Below are positions 48,503-59,155 of a DNA stretch of 64,000 nt, piece after piece (the stretch's first letter is position 1; the number at the start of each line of letters is the position of its first letter). The position numbers were made by a program, and so were the translations under genes. The notes beneath the pieces are model-generated. The model saw nothing but the letters and a program-made list of their open reading frames with translations, ran no database searches and was not told the origin of the DNA. Origin of the DNA: Aliidiomarina maris (GTDB lineage: Bacteria; Pseudomonadota; Gammaproteobacteria; Enterobacterales; Alteromonadaceae); contig NZ_PIPK01000004.1 of the NCBI RefSeq assembly GCF_003987335.1, positions 169,268 through 233,267 on the forward strand, given 5' to 3'.

Positions 48503-50497
48503 ATGAAAACACCGTATACCTTAAGCTTGACTGGCTTGGCGCTGATTACCAGCGCTTGTGCTACGACCAATGCCTCAGATACACGCGGCATTGAGGCGAA
48601 TGACTACTATGCGATGGTGCAGATCAGTAGCCCGCAACTGTCGCCAAATGGCGATTACGTGGTACTGACTCAGCGCAGCGTGAAAGACGACAAACGTGGA
48701 TTCAACAGCAATATTTGGGTCGCGAACGTCAATGACCCCAGTTCACTGCGCCAATTTACCTATTCGAACGCTGACTACCAAGCCAAATGGAGCCCAAATG
48801 GCGACCGCTTATTAATTAACAGCGGCCGCGGAGACGGCTCCGGTTTATACCAGCTGCGCATGCGCGGTGGCGAAGCCCAGCCGGTACTCAAACTTGAGCA
48901 AGGTAGTATTAGTGATTACCAGTGGCTTCCATCAGGCGAACATTTGCTGCTCACCATTAGCTTAGACACCGATGTCGAAGACCCGATGGTGAAAGCTGAC
49001 GACAAAGACGACGAGCCTGATGTGATGGAAGCCCGTCACGCGGTGTACAAAACCCAAGGGCGCTACATCGACCACAGCAGCGAACGCAGTTTGTGGGTGT
49101 ATGACATTGCCAACGCTGAGTTACGTGCCCTCACCCACGGCGACGGCTATGACGCGAATGATGCACAAATATCACCAGACGGCAGCCGTGTGTTGTTTGC
49201 CAGTAATCGTCACCCTGACGCTTTAGAAGGCGCTTATTCACAAAGTTTGTTTGTAGTCGATTTGCAAGGCAATGAAACTACGTTAGATACCGCTGATGGC
49301 CGTGCCAGCCAAGCGCGTTGGCTGAATGACAGCAGCGTGGTGTATTTGCATACGGCTGAAGCCTACGCACCGACTAGCTTACAGCGTATGAATGTTGACT
49401 CGGGTGATACCGAAGAATTGATTGCCCAGATGGAATTAGAGCCAGCGGGTCTTCATGTGGTCGATGGTGCCTTGTACTTTGTTGCTGATGAACGTGGCAG
49501 CCGCCCATTGCAACGCTTGAACCTGGATACGCTTGAAATCAGCCGTGTTGACGGCGAAGGCTATAGTTTAGGCCAGCTCGATATCAATCAGCATGGTTTT
49601 GTTGCCACCCGTGAACATGAAGCCATGATGCCAGAGCTTTACTTTCATGCGTTTGGTGAGAGCCCTTTACGTATTAGCGATTTTAACCGTGGGTTAGCGA
49701 ATGCATTGGACATGCAACGCTATCAGCGCTTCACCGTTAGCGGTGACAGCGGACATACCACCGATGGCTTTTTCCTGGAGCCGATGAATCGTCAGCGCGG
49801 TCAAAGTTACCCGCTCATTTTGAATATCAAGGGTGGCCCAGGTGGCATGTGGGGGCATCAATTTATGCAGGAAATGCAATTGATGTCGGCGCGTGGTTAC
49901 GCCGTGGTATTTGTGAATTATCGCGGCAGTTCAGGGTCAGGTCATGATTTTAGCAGCCAGGTTCGCCTTGATTACGGCGGTGCTGATTACCAAGACAACA
50001 TGCTTGCGGTGGAGTACGTGCTGGAAAACTTTGACTGGATAGACAGCGACCGTTTGTTTATTACCGGTGGCAGCCATGGTGGCTTCTTAACCAACTGGAT
50101 TACCAGCCAAACAAATATGTTCAGAGCAGCGGTGACCCAGCGCAGTGTCAGTAACTGGATTAGCGAAGCTGGCACCCAAGCGTTCCCGCCTGCTTCCATG
50201 CGCGTAGAGTTTGGTGGCACTATTTGGGACAACTTTGATTATTATTGGGGGCGTTCGCCGCTCAAATATGCGGATCAAGTCACCACCCCGACGCTAATCA
50301 TACACAGCACCGACGACCACATCACCCCGATTGGTCAGGGTGAAGAATGGTTTTACGCCCTAAAAGCCAATAGCGTCGAAACCGAAATGGCGGTGTTTCG
50401 CGGAGAGGGCCACGGCCTGTCACGCAGCGGCCGTCCAATTAACCTCGTCGAACGCCTTAATCGCATCGTCGATTGGTTCGACCGTTACAACCAATAA
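48503..50497 (+). CDS. S9-family prolyl-oligopeptidase-type serine peptidase, lipoprotein
   Basis: A 664-residue exported peptidase, possibly a lipoprotein (ITSAC near residue 19). An N-terminal beta-propeller (about 40-390) precedes the alpha/beta-hydrolase domain: nucleophile GGSHGG, aspartate in HSTDDHITP, histidine in GEGHGLSR. It cleaves short peptides. AGGA precedes the ATG. It follows the M14 peptidase gene by 24 bases. Confidence 0.93.
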   Translation: MKTPYTLSLTGLALITSACATTNASDTRGIEANDYYAMVQISSPQLSPNGDYVVLTQRSVKDDKRGFNSNIWVANVNDPSSLRQFTYSNADYQAKWSPNGDRLLINSGRGDGSGLYQLRMRGGEAQPVLKLEQGSISDYQWLPSGEHLLLTISLDTDVEDPMVKADDKDDEPDVMEARHAVYKTQGRYIDHSSERSLWVYDIANAELRALTHGDGYDANDAQISPDGSRVLFASNRHPDALEGAYSQSLFVVDLQGNETTLDTADGRASQARWLNDSSVVYLHTAEAYAPTSLQRMNVDSGDTEELIAQMELEPAGLHVVDGALYFVADERGSRPLQRLNLDTLEISRVDGEGYSLGQLDINQHGFVATREHEAMMPELYFHAFGESPLRISDFNRGLANALDMQRYQRFTVSGDSGHTTDGFFLEPMNRQRGQSYPLILNIKGGPGGMWGHQFMQEMQLMSARGYAVVFVNYRGSSGSGHDFSSQVRLDYGGADYQDNMLAVEYVLENFDWIDSDRLFITGGSHGGFLTNWITSQTNMFRAAVTQRSVSNWISEAGTQAFPPASMRVEFGGTIWDNFDYYWGRSPLKYADQVTTPTLIIHSTDDHITPIGQGEEWFYALKANSVETEMAVFRGEGHGLSRSGRPINLVERLNRIVDWFDRYNQ

Positions 50498-50505
50498 TGT
50501 GGCGC

Positions 50506-50529
50506 GGCAGGCAAAGCCTGCCCTTGTTT
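50506..50529 (+). terminator. rho-independent terminator of the peptidase operon
   Basis: A 7-base GC-rich stem (GGCAGGC, AAA loop, GCCTGCC) is followed by CTTGTTT, just after the S9 peptidase stop. Confidence 0.6.
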
Positions 50530-50551
50530 ACATACCCACCGATGGTGTTGG

Positions 50552-51976
50552 CTATTGGTTTATGCGCTCTAATCGATATGGCAACTGGGTTTCGCTTTGA
50601 ATGTCGACACCGCGCTGCGTGAGCTCAGTCAGGCTTCCTTCGCAAACCGTCTCGCCATCGGCACAGCGCAACGAATCATTCATTTCGTTCAGATACAGCG
50701 TCAAGACGCGACCACTTGCTTCACCGTTCTCTTCGTTGTCGCTGGTGCGCAAGTGCGCACTATTTTTAAGCACAATGTACCGGTTTCTGAGCGCCACACT
50801 TAAGTTGTCCGTTTCAACATCGTATTGTTGCACCGGGTGCAATAACAGCGCATGGTCGGTGAGTTGCGTAATCGTTCCACCCACGGCGCTAAACCCTCCT
50901 TCAGATCCAGCAGGCATATCGATACTGAGTTTCCAGCGGTGCTCACTTTCTACTCGCGCCAATACAGCCTCGTCACTCTCTGGCCAACTTAATGTCGATG
51001 CAGTGTTAATGGCACGAGCAAACTCTTGTGAATTTGATATTTCCTGTCCAACTCCCTCCAAGAAGTCTGATGACCAATCAAAAGCGAGTATCAACATCTC
51101 GAAAAGTGTGGTCGAACGGTCTTCTATAAGCGTGTGCCATTCCAAATTAGTCACTTGCGGCAACAATTCGGTTAAGGCAGCGCCCGTGCTATAGACCCTT
51201 GCAGTCATCAAACGGATTGAGGTACTTGCTTCCATAGCCTCATAATCAAACTCCAATACACTTTTTCGTTGTTCCAAAAAAGCATCCTCGGTTCGACCTA
51301 ACAGCAACTTTGCAGCTCGATGTCCAATCCAGCTAGCCGTCCCCTCATGGGTTTCATTGTTCCGCTCGATCATAACTGTACTAGCTGGCAACTGTGCCTC
51401 TCGCCATACGCGTAATCCTGCATAATTGCGTAGTGCTTGCTCACGACTTTGTTGAGTTTCAGCTTCCAGCGCCGCGATAAGTAGTGACCGTTCCATGCGC
51501 ACGGCTGCCACCAAAGTATTGATAGGCATTTCACCCGCTTCGAAGCGTGCCAAAGTGTTGCCTTCTCGAGTTGCAAAGCTGTCCAACTGATAGCCATGAA
51601 AGTCTTCATGAAATAACAGCGTGAACGGGTCAGGGTCTGAAAGAGGGTAAGCAACTAAGGTTGCACGAGTGTCTTGTATAAAAGTATTAATGTAGAAACT
51701 TTGACGCAACTGTGGAAACACATCATGACTGCGCCACACACCGGGGCTAAGTGGACTAAAGTGGGATGGCGGCGTGTCGGCTTCTAGCGCGATCGTAACG
51801 TAACCATCGCTGCTGTTGTAAAAACCTACGCCACGCGCAACTGGGTCGTACCCTGGCCACATTGTCCGCAAGATTTCACGATGTTGGTATATTTCTTCAG
51901 CAGGCTGCTGCGCGGTTGTCGCGCAACCCATTAAACCAAGTAAAGTTATGCATCCTACAATCCATGTTTTCATCAT
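50552..51976 (-). CDS. putative zinc metallopeptidase lipoprotein (HExxH)
   Basis: A 474-residue protein I do not recognise by family. The signal peptide ends at lipobox LMGC, so it is likely lipid-anchored. HEDFH at 123-127, preceded by FTLLF and followed by GYQ, fits the HExxH zinc signature. A second acidic-histidine patch, NETHEGTASWIGHR at about 207-220, could supply the third ligand as in gluzincins. The rest is helical. AAGGG precedes the ATG. It converges with the S9 peptidase gene and is flanked by hairpins. Confidence 0.6.
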   Translation of the reverse strand: MMKTWIVGCITLLGLMGCATTAQQPAEEIYQHREILRTMWPGYDPVARGVGFYNSSDGYVTIALEADTPPSHFSPLSPGVWRSHDVFPQLRQSFYINTFIQDTRATLVAYPLSDPDPFTLLFHEDFHGYQLDSFATREGNTLARFEAGEMPINTLVAAVRMERSLLIAALEAETQQSREQALRNYAGLRVWREAQLPASTVMIERNNETHEGTASWIGHRAAKLLLGRTEDAFLEQRKSVLEFDYEAMEASTSIRLMTARVYSTGAALTELLPQVTNLEWHTLIEDRSTTLFEMLILAFDWSSDFLEGVGQEISNSQEFARAINTASTLSWPESDEAVLARVESEHRWKLSIDMPAGSEGGFSAVGGTITQLTDHALLLHPVQQYDVETDNLSVALRNRYIVLKNSAHLRTSDNEENGEASGRVLTLYLNEMNDSLRCADGETVCEGSLTELTQRGVDIQSETQLPYRLERINQ

Positions 51977-52001
51977 TAGTCCCTTAAATATTATTTAACA
52001 G

Positions 52002-52018
52002 GGCATGCCGTGCATGCC
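52002..52018 (-). terminator. possible terminator of dcd
   Basis: A perfect 7-base palindromic stem (GGCATGC, 3-base loop) lies 58 bases past the dcd stop. On the minus strand a weak CTGTTAAATAA tail follows. Confidence 0.4.
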
Positions 52019-52075
52019 GCACCGCAAACCCCAAATTCAACGCCGAACCAACGCACGGCGTGCAACCGCTGGTGG

Positions 52076-52663
52076 TTATGAACCGTCGGCGCTGATGCGG
52101 CTGGCGACGGCGCCGCGCTGATCTTTGTATTTGGCGTCTTTACGCGCGCTATATGGGCGTGCGCATGGCTCGCTCAAGGTTTCAAAGCTCAGTGCACCAA
52201 TTTTCATCAATGGGCGCAATGCCAACGGTAATTTACCGCTATTAAACAGCTCCAGCACAATTTGCCCAGACCAACCCGGATCAATCCGGTGCGCCGTCAC
52301 ATGCACCATCAAACCCAAGCGTGCCAGTGACGAACGGCCGTCTAACCAACCCACCATGTCAGCAGGCAATGTCACCGATTCATGGGTAACCGCAATGGCA
52401 AACTCACCTGGGTGAATAAAAAACTGGTCTTTCTCGGTCAGCAATATTTCATCGCCAGTCACGCGAGCAATGGCGTGGTTAATTTCATCCCGCGTGCCGC
52501 TTAAATCAATGTAGGCCGCAGCATGGTCTTGCAACACTCGAAACGAATGCCCCAAATGGATATCGACCGTCACGCCGCTAATGTTGTTGGTATCTGGCGC
52601 GGGTTCAATGGCAATGGTGCCAGCGGCTAGTTCTTTTTCAATCTGTGCATCGGTTAAACGCAT
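52076..52663 (-). CDS. dcd: dCTP deaminase
   Basis: Dcd deaminates dCTP to dUTP for thymidylate synthesis. The 195-residue trimeric dUTPase-fold enzyme shows the [11 protein letters not shown] motif, the [12 protein letters not shown] strand with its catalytic glutamate, and the C-terminal [15 protein letters not shown] lid as in E. coli. CGGAG precedes the ATG. It is downstream of mrp in the same direction, 114 bases apart. Confidence 0.96.
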   Translation of the reverse strand: MRLTDAQIEKELAAGTIAIEPAPDTNNISGVTVDIHLGHSFRVLQDHAAAYIDLSGTRDEINHAIARVTGDEILLTEKDQFFIHPGEFAIAVTHESVTLPADMVGWLDGRSSLARLGLMVHVTAHRIDPGWSGQIVLELFNSGKLPLALRPLMKIGALSFETLSEPCARPYSARKDAKYKDQRGAVASRISADGS

Positions 52664-52777
52664 GCGTGCTCCGTCATAAGGCTTTCAAATTACGTCTACA
52701 AGCGACGAAATTACATGGATATCATTAGTTTGTCAGGCTCAAACGCCTGAGGCAATGCGAAATTACACTGCAACAGC

Positions 52778-53806
52778 TTAATCGGTGCTCGATTCCGTTA
52801 ATAGCGCCCAGGCATTCATCGCCAACAGCTGCGCACTTTCAAGCACTAGTTTGCTATACGGGTGATCAGGCTGCGCGTGCACCAATGGCTCACCAGCGTC
52901 CATACTTTCACGCAATGCGGTTGCCAAAGGCCATTGACCAATCAGCGGCACCGCCTGTTTATCGGCCACGTCAACCGCACCATCGCGGCCAAAAATATCG
53001 TCTTCGTGGCCGCAATTACTACACATAAAGCCACTCATGTTTTCCAGCACACCGACAATAGGTACATTCACTTTGCGAAACATCGCAATGCCCTTCTGAG
53101 CGTCGCGCAAAGCCACGGTTTGCGGCGTAGTAACAATCAGCGCGCCGGTTAATGGAAGCTTTTGTGCCAACGTCAGCTGAATATCGCCGGTGCCAGGCGG
53201 CATATCAATCAGCAGATAGTCGAGATCTTGCCACAAGGTATCGTTATAAAGTTGCTGCAACGCGCCACTGGCCATCGGGCCGCGCCACACCGTCGCGTCG
53301 TCTTTATCCACCAAATAACCTAACGAATTGACCTGCAAACCTTTTTGCTTAAGCGGCTGCATGTTGCGCTGCTCATCAAAGATCAGCTTTTCGCCTTCAT
53401 TACCCAGCATTAACGGCAACGACGGGCCATAAATATCGGCATCTAAAATACCCACGCGCGCCCCCGTCGCCGCCAAGCCCAATGCCAAATTGACACACAC
53501 CGACGATTTACCCACACCGCCTTTACCCGACGCCACCGCAATCACATTACGCGCCGCCGCAGGCACTTGCAGCGCTTGGCTGCGTGGCAGCGCCTCAATG
53601 CGCTGTTCAATCTGCCACTGGTAGCCTTTGAGCAACGGATCGCTGGCAATCAGACGCCGCGCTTCAATCGCCGCCGCGAATGGCAAGCTTAGGGTGACCT
53701 TCGGCCCTGACACTTGTAACCATTGCGGCAACAAGCCTTGGTCAAAAATGTCGCTACGAAGCGCACTACAATGCGCTTTAAATGCATTTGTCAGAGGATG
53801 AGACAT
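52778..53806 (-). CDS. Mrp/ApbC iron-sulfur cluster carrier ATPase
   Basis: A 342-residue P-loop ATPase with the deviant Walker A GKGGVGKSS (about 91-99), the YGPSLPLMLG segment, DMPPGTGD and a CxxC (CSNC) that should bind a bridging 4Fe-4S cluster. It loads clusters onto target proteins. It is divergent from metG, an order also seen in E. coli. GGGG precedes the ATG. Confidence 0.95.
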   Translation of the reverse strand: MSHPLTNAFKAHCSALRSDIFDQGLLPQWLQVSGPKVTLSLPFAAAIEARRLIASDPLLKGYQWQIEQRIEALPRSQALQVPAAARNVIAVASGKGGVGKSSVCVNLALGLAATGARVGILDADIYGPSLPLMLGNEGEKLIFDEQRNMQPLKQKGLQVNSLGYLVDKDDATVWRGPMASGALQQLYNDTLWQDLDYLLIDMPPGTGDIQLTLAQKLPLTGALIVTTPQTVALRDAQKGIAMFRKVNVPIVGVLENMSGFMCSNCGHEDDIFGRDGAVDVADKQAVPLIGQWPLATALRESMDAGEPLVHAQPDHPYSKLVLESAQLLAMNAWALLTESSTD

Positions 53807-53883
53807 AGAAACCCCGCATGAATTTCGCTACTATGTGCGCAATTCGAAATTACTTATCGTTAACCAGAATACGAGCACACCCT

Positions 53884-55908
53884 ATGGCACAAACTACACG
53901 ACAAATTTTGGTCACCAATGCGCTTCCTTATGCCAATGGCCCTATCCATATCGGCCACATGCTTGGCTATATTCAAGCCGATATCTGGGTCCGCTTTCAA
54001 AAAATGCGTGGTCACGATTGTCACTTTGTCTGTGCTGACGATGCGCACGGCACGCCAATTATGCTGAAATCCCAGCAATTGGGCATGACACCTGAAGCCA
54101 TGATAGCGCAAATGAGCCTGGAACATCAGGCCGACTTCGCCGACTTTGGCGTGCGTTTCGACCACTACCACTCAACCCATTCAGAAGAAAACCGCGAGTT
54201 AGCGTCGTTGATTTACACGCGCTTACGTGACGGCGGTTTTATTAACACCAAAACCATCGAGCAGCTATTCGACCCAGAACGCGAAATGTTCTTACCTGAC
54301 CGTTTCGTTAAAGGCACCTGCCCAGATTGCGGTGCCGAAGATCAGTATGGCGACAACTGCGACGTATGCGGCGCCACCTATGCACCGACTGATTTGAAAA
54401 ACCCGAAATCTGCGGTCTCAGGCGCTACCCCTGTATTGCGCGAATCAGAGCATTACTTCTTTGATTTGCCTGCGTTTGGCGACATGCTCAAAGAATGGAC
54501 CCGCTCAGGTTCACTGCAAGACGAAATGGCCAACAAGCTCAACGAATGGTTCGAGCAAGGTTTGCAGCAGTGGGATATTAGCCGTGACGCGCCCTACTTC
54601 GGCTTTGAAATTCCAGACGCACCGGGCAAGTATTTCTATGTTTGGCTCGACGCGCCAATCGGTTACATGAGTAGCTTTAAAGCGTACTGCGCGAAGAACG
54701 GCCTGAACTTCGACGATTACTGGAAAGTTGATAGCGAAGCCGAGGTCTACCACTTCATCGGTAAAGACATCATTTACTTCCACAGCCTATTTTGGCCTGC
54801 CATGTTAAAAGGCGCGCAGTTCCGCCAGCCAACGAACGTGTGGGCGCACGGTTTTATTACCGTCAATGGCACCAAGATGTCGAAGTCAAAAGGCACCTTC
54901 ATTATGGCGCGCACGTACTTAGACCATCTTAACCCTGAGTACCTGCGTTACTACTTCGCGGCGAAGTTAACCTCGCGCATTGACGATTTAGACCTCAACC
55001 TCACCGACTTCGCCCAGCGCGTGAATTCGGACTTAGTCGGCAAGGTAGTGAATATTGCCAGCCGCTGTGCAGGCTTTATCGCCAAGAAATTTGACGGCCA
55101 ATTGTCTGACACCGTGGCAGAACCCGAGTTGTTAGCCCAATTTACCGACGCCGCTGATGCCATGGCTGAAGCGTTTGAAAAGCGTGAATTTAGCCGTGCC
55201 ATGCGCGACATCATGACCTTGGCCGACCGCGCCAACGAATATATCGCAGTCAAAGAGCCGTGGCAGTTAGCCAAAGACGACAGCAAAGCACAAGACGTGC
55301 AAGACGTCTGCTCAATGGGCATTCATATGTTCCGCACGCTGATGATTTACCTCACCCCAGTGGTGCCAGAGCTGTCAAAACAAGCTCAAGCATTCTTAAA
55401 CGACGACTTTACCTGGGACAGCGCCAAGCAAGTGCTGACCGGACACAAAATTAGCAAGTTCAAAGCGCTGTTACAGCGTGTACCTATGGAGAACATTGAA
55501 GCGATGATCGAAGACTCAAAAGACGCAATGCAAGCACAGCAAGCACCTGCGAACCCGCATTTGGCGAACGACCCAATTAGCGAAGAAATTGAGTTTAACG
55601 ACTTTGCCAAAATTGACTTACGCGTGGCGAAAATTGCCAACGCCGAACACGTTGAAGGCGCCGATAAGCTAATTAAATTGACCCTAGACTTAGGCGGCGA
55701 AACCCGCCAAGTGTTTGCCGGCATTAAATCTGCGTACAACCCAGACGATTTAATCGGTCAGCTTACCGTAATGGTCGCGAACCTGAAGCCACGCAAAATG
55801 CGCTTCGGCATGTCAGAAGGCATGGTGATGGCCGCAGGCCCAGGTGGCAAAGAAATCTATATTTTGAACCCACACGATGGCGCAGAGCCAGGCATGCGAG
55901 TTAGTTAA
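53884..55908 (+). CDS. metG: methionyl-tRNA synthetase
   Basis: A 674-residue class I synthetase. The HIGH motif (IHIGH), the zinc-knuckle cysteines (CPDCG, CDVCG) and TKMSKSKG are present, and the C-terminal tRNA-binding domain occupies about 570-674. The ATG at 53884 begins [10 protein letters not shown], matching the family; the ORF extension to 53818 has no ribosome binding site and overlaps the divergent mrp leader. The rlmI start overlaps its stop by one base. Confidence 0.96.
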   Translation: MAQTTRQILVTNALPYANGPIHIGHMLGYIQADIWVRFQKMRGHDCHFVCADDAHGTPIMLKSQQLGMTPEAMIAQMSLEHQADFADFGVRFDHYHSTHSEENRELASLIYTRLRDGGFINTKTIEQLFDPEREMFLPDRFVKGTCPDCGAEDQYGDNCDVCGATYAPTDLKNPKSAVSGATPVLRESEHYFFDLPAFGDMLKEWTRSGSLQDEMANKLNEWFEQGLQQWDISRDAPYFGFEIPDAPGKYFYVWLDAPIGYMSSFKAYCAKNGLNFDDYWKVDSEAEVYHFIGKDIIYFHSLFWPAMLKGAQFRQPTNVWAHGFITVNGTKMSKSKGTFIMARTYLDHLNPEYLRYYFAAKLTSRIDDLDLNLTDFAQRVNSDLVGKVVNIASRCAGFIAKKFDGQLSDTVAEPELLAQFTDAADAMAEAFEKREFSRAMRDIMTLADRANEYIAVKEPWQLAKDDSKAQDVQDVCSMGIHMFRTLMIYLTPVVPELSKQAQAFLNDDFTWDSAKQVLTGHKISKFKALLQRVPMENIEAMIEDSKDAMQAQQAPANPHLANDPISEEIEFNDFAKIDLRVAKIANAEHVEGADKLIKLTLDLGGETRQVFAGIKSAYNPDDLIGQLTVMVANLKPRKMRFGMSEGMVMAAGPGGKEIYILNPHDGAEPGMRVS

Positions 55909-57098
55909 TGGCCGGACAAATCATCATTAAGCAGGGCAAAGAAAAAGCCCTGCTACGAAAGCACCCGTGGGTATTCACCGGCGCTGTGGCAAAAATTAAA
56001 GGCAAGCCAGGCTTGGGTGATACCGTCGACGTGCTCGACACACGCGGCAGCTTTCTAGGCCGTGCCGCCTATTCGCCACACTCGCAAATATGCGCGCGGG
56101 TTTGGACCTTCGATGCCAACGAACAGATCGACTTCGCATTCTTTCAAGGCCGCTTCGAACGCGCCCTGCGTATGCGCCAAGCGGTGTTGCCCGAAGGCAC
56201 CACAGGTTATCGCCTGATTGCCGGTGAATCCGATGGTTTACCTGGCATTACGATCGACATCTATGCCAATTGGATTGTGTGCCAGCTATTGTCTGCCGGT
56301 GCCGAATTGCAACGTGGTGTAATTGTTGAAGCCCTACGCAGCGTGTTCCCAGAGCACAATGTATACGAGCGTTCAGACGTCGATGTGCGTAAAAAAGAAG
56401 GTTTGGAGCAAGTAACCGGCGTGTTGCATGGCCCTACTGAGCCACCGGCAGATTTGGTGATTGAAGAAAACGGTTTGAAGCTATACGTGGATATCGTGTC
56501 CGGTCACAAAACCGGTTACTACCTTGACCAACGCGACGCACGCCAGGCGATTAAGAAATACGCCAAAGGCAAACGCGTACTGAACTGCTTTAGTTACACC
56601 GGCGGTTTTGGTCTGTATGCCGCCAGCGCAGGCGCAAGCTTTGTACGCAATTTGGATATGTCACAACCGGCACTGGACATCGCAGCGCGCAACCTTGAGC
56701 TCAATGGTTTGAACAGCGACAACGTTGAGCACGTGCAAGGCGACGTGTTTCAGTTATTACGCGACTACCAAAGCGGCGAAAAGTTTGACGTCATCGTGCT
56801 CGACCCGCCCAAGTTCGTCGACTCCAAAGCCAGCCTAACCCGCGCATGTCGTGGCTATAAAGACATTAACCGCTTGGCCGCAAAACTGCTCAATCCAGGC
56901 GGCATATTAATGACCTTCTCGTGTTCAGGTCTGTTAAGCGCAGAACTGTTCCAGAAAGTCGTCGCCGACGGCGTGTTGGACGCAGGCCGCGAGATGCAAA
57001 TCATCGAGCGTACATTCCAAGCCGCCGACCACCCTGTGTCACTACCCTACCCTGAGGGGTTGTATTTGAAGGGGTTGGTGGTTAGGTTGGTTGGGTGA
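55908..57098 (+). CDS. rlmI: 23S rRNA (cytosine-C5) methyltransferase RlmI
   Basis: A 396-residue SAM-dependent methyltransferase that modifies C1962 of 23S rRNA in E. coli. The N-terminal PUA domain (about 1-75), the [14 protein letters not shown] loop, LDPPKF and the catalytic cysteine in TFSCSG are present. Its ATG overlaps the metG stop. The final 15 or so codons are nearly all G and T on the coding strand, unlike the rest of the gene. It is the last core gene before the accessory island. Confidence 0.93.
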   Translation: MAGQIIIKQGKEKALLRKHPWVFTGAVAKIKGKPGLGDTVDVLDTRGSFLGRAAYSPHSQICARVWTFDANEQIDFAFFQGRFERALRMRQAVLPEGTTGYRLIAGESDGLPGITIDIYANWIVCQLLSAGAELQRGVIVEALRSVFPEHNVYERSDVDVRKKEGLEQVTGVLHGPTEPPADLVIEENGLKLYVDIVSGHKTGYYLDQRDARQAIKKYAKGKRVLNCFSYTGGFGLYAASAGASFVRNLDMSQPALDIAARNLELNGLNSDNVEHVQGDVFQLLRDYQSGEKFDVIVLDPPKFVDSKASLTRACRGYKDINRLAAKLLNPGGILMTFSCSGLLSAELFQKVVADGVLDAGREMQIIERTFQAADHPVSLPYPEGLYLKGLVVRLVG

Positions 57099-57147
57099 TA
57101 CAAGAAAGACCAACTTGTATAGCTAATAAAGTCCCGAACACTCCACG

Positions 57148-57196
57148 GGCACTCACTAAGAATAGGCTTAAACCTATCGCTTAAATAAAGAGTGCC
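57148..57196. repeat. nested imperfect inverted repeat at island edge
   Basis: Outer arms GGCACTC/GAGTGCC enclose TAAG/CTTA and ATAGG/CCTAT around a 6-base loop, giving a long interrupted hairpin. It lies 50 bases past rlmI and 42 bases before the convergent AIPR gene's stop. It may be a terminator without a T run, a structured RNA or a recombination site; none can be chosen from sequence alone. Confidence 0.45.
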
Positions 57197-57237
57197 TGTT
57201 CAAATCGAAAGTCGAAAGTAAGTATTGTAATACGCCA

Positions 57238-59067
57238 CTAAAAAGTCTTGTTTAATTTAAAGTATTCAATTAAATCAGAATTTAATGTCTTGCCCTTATA
57301 ATATCCTTCGAAATTTACTTCTGATCTCTTCTCTAGAGTTTCCGGATCTTCGTAATATCTAAAGTAAGCACTATTTCTCGTCTTTTTCATAATCGTTTCT
57401 TCAAATTTAGCCCAAACTCCAAGAACCTCTCTCAGATGCTCGCTAACATGATGAATAGAATTTTTATCCTCAAAGTATTTAGCTATACAAACCGTAACTA
57501 AAGAATAGTGTCCATAGCGGAGTGCGTAACCATAAGAAGAAATACCATGCCTATCGTTACTATCTTGATTTGTTTTTTTTAGCATATCTCTAACACCTTC
57601 CAATACCAAATATCCATAATATAATTCGGACGACCGTGAAGCATTCGGCATATATTTTGAAAAATTCTCATCAGTGTAAAGCTTGTTGATGCTAGTTCTC
57701 GTAATTGAAGGTTGAAGGTGTAAACATACTGCTACTCTTAGTATTGTATCTCTATCAACAATTTGTTTCCTGCTAATGTACTTTTCCCTTATTCCGTTCG
57801 AAAATTCACCTTTCTTTCTTTCATAATAGCAACCAAATTCGTCAAATAGAATTTCTTGAAGATCAACTTGAACTTTATCATTCGAGCGTCTATCTGCATC
57901 AGATACAACACTTTGACGGTTAGTTGCTTTTGATATATCTTCAATGAGTTTTCTTTTGTTTGATTCATTACCTGAAGTCGACTCCCCAAAAGTGACAATC
58001 TTCAGCAAAACTTCCTTACCCTGAAAAACGGAGCTGCACTCCGTATTATCAAGACACTCTGAAAAAATACGACTCAGGGTATACGACGTTTGCCCACCAT
58101 TGATAAGCTGAGGGTTATTAATTATTATTTGAGCTCGATCTTTTTGCCCTATTCTTTCGTTAAACGCAGTGTCATCAGAAAGCATAGTTAAGCCGTTATT
58201 AAAAAGTGCAAATTCGTTGGTTTTTTTCGTTTTAATTGTGTCATAAATACCCTTGTTAACGGAGCTCGTTTTCATTTCAAGATAACACCTTGGATTATAT
58301 TTCAAGATAGAATTTTGATATGTGTGAAGTATCCTCCCTATCTCTTCAGTAGGGACGAATACCACGGTGATATCACAATCTTCGTATTCAGTTTCCACAC
58401 TGTAACTTATCCGTGCAGCTGAGGTACTTTTATTTACTAGATTAAGAGAGATTGAAAGCTCTGCACTATTATAAAATGTGCCTGTAACCACGGGAAATAC
58501 GAGTTCCTTATATACTCTTTCATTATCAAATATTTCCGCTGGAAAGCCACCTGTAAGTCTTGTTAACTGACTTAGTTTCAAAGCTTTAACGTTTGCAAGA
58601 ATGACAACCTCATATTTATACCGACCAACATCAGGCAACTCACTAATTTCACGCTGTAGCTGCTTTATTTTTCCATTGTACTCTTGGCCCTCCTCATCGT
58701 TCGATTCTCCATCAATTACTCTGGATACTTCCATTTTAAGAAGTTCATCGAACGAAATATTTTTATTCTCAAAATTTTCACGAGACGTCCTAAATTTTGC
58801 CTGAAGCAAAATAACGCGCTTGTTCTCAGTGTCAATATAATACGCATCTATTCCTGCATCATGAGATTTATCAGTTATCAATCTTTCTCGTGATTTAAAA
58901 TCCAATATCCCGAAGTTCACTTTTAAATAAAGGTGAATGAGGGTTCTTGATCTAGCTTGATTCAAAGCTTCTTCACTTGAATCGCTTGGTCTATACCGCT
59001 TAAACTCAAGAGGAGCTTCATATCTCAGTCGATCCAGTATATTTACTAAGCTTTCATACTTATTCAT
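57238..59067 (-). CDS. AIPR-family protein with N-terminal PD-(D/E)XK-like nuclease motif
   Basis: A 609-residue protein. The AIPR (abortive infection phage resistance) core is clear at about 255-335: NPRCYLE, a FALFNNGLT segment and NNPQLINGGQTSYTL. The N-terminus carries GIDAYYID (D74) and LLQAKF (Q89, K91), the spacing of a PD-(D/E)XK nuclease D-QxK site. AAGGA precedes the ATG. The gene is visibly more AT-rich than rlmI and uses ATA/AGA codons often, signs of transfer. A defence role is inferred; no methylase or partner is next to it. An IS30 copy sits directly upstream. Confidence 0.8.
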   Translation of the reverse strand: MNKYESLVNILDRLRYEAPLEFKRYRPSDSSEEALNQARSRTLIHLYLKVNFGILDFKSRERLITDKSHDAGIDAYYIDTENKRVILLQAKFRTSRENFENKNISFDELLKMEVSRVIDGESNDEEGQEYNGKIKQLQREISELPDVGRYKYEVVILANVKALKLSQLTRLTGGFPAEIFDNERVYKELVFPVVTGTFYNSAELSISLNLVNKSTSAARISYSVETEYEDCDITVVFVPTEEIGRILHTYQNSILKYNPRCYLEMKTSSVNKGIYDTIKTKKTNEFALFNNGLTMLSDDTAFNERIGQKDRAQIIINNPQLINGGQTSYTLSRIFSECLDNTECSSVFQGKEVLLKIVTFGESTSGNESNKRKLIEDISKATNRQSVVSDADRRSNDKVQVDLQEILFDEFGCYYERKKGEFSNGIREKYISRKQIVDRDTILRVAVCLHLQPSITRTSINKLYTDENFSKYMPNASRSSELYYGYLVLEGVRDMLKKTNQDSNDRHGISSYGYALRYGHYSLVTVCIAKYFEDKNSIHHVSEHLREVLGVWAKFEETIMKKTRNSAYFRYYEDPETLEKRSEVNFEGYYKGKTLNSDLIEYFKLNKTF

Positions 59068-59155
59068 TGAAAATCCTTATTATCCACAAAATTATATTTT
59101 CTGACCACTTTCTTAAAAAATACAGCAATCCTATCACATGCATAATTTATTGCCC

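Noticed and set aside
50601..51194. 197-codon open frame on the plus strand opposite the HExxH lipoprotein gene
   Set aside because: No ribosome binding site, Ser-rich low-complexity product and complete overlap with a gene that has signal peptide, lipobox and zinc motif.
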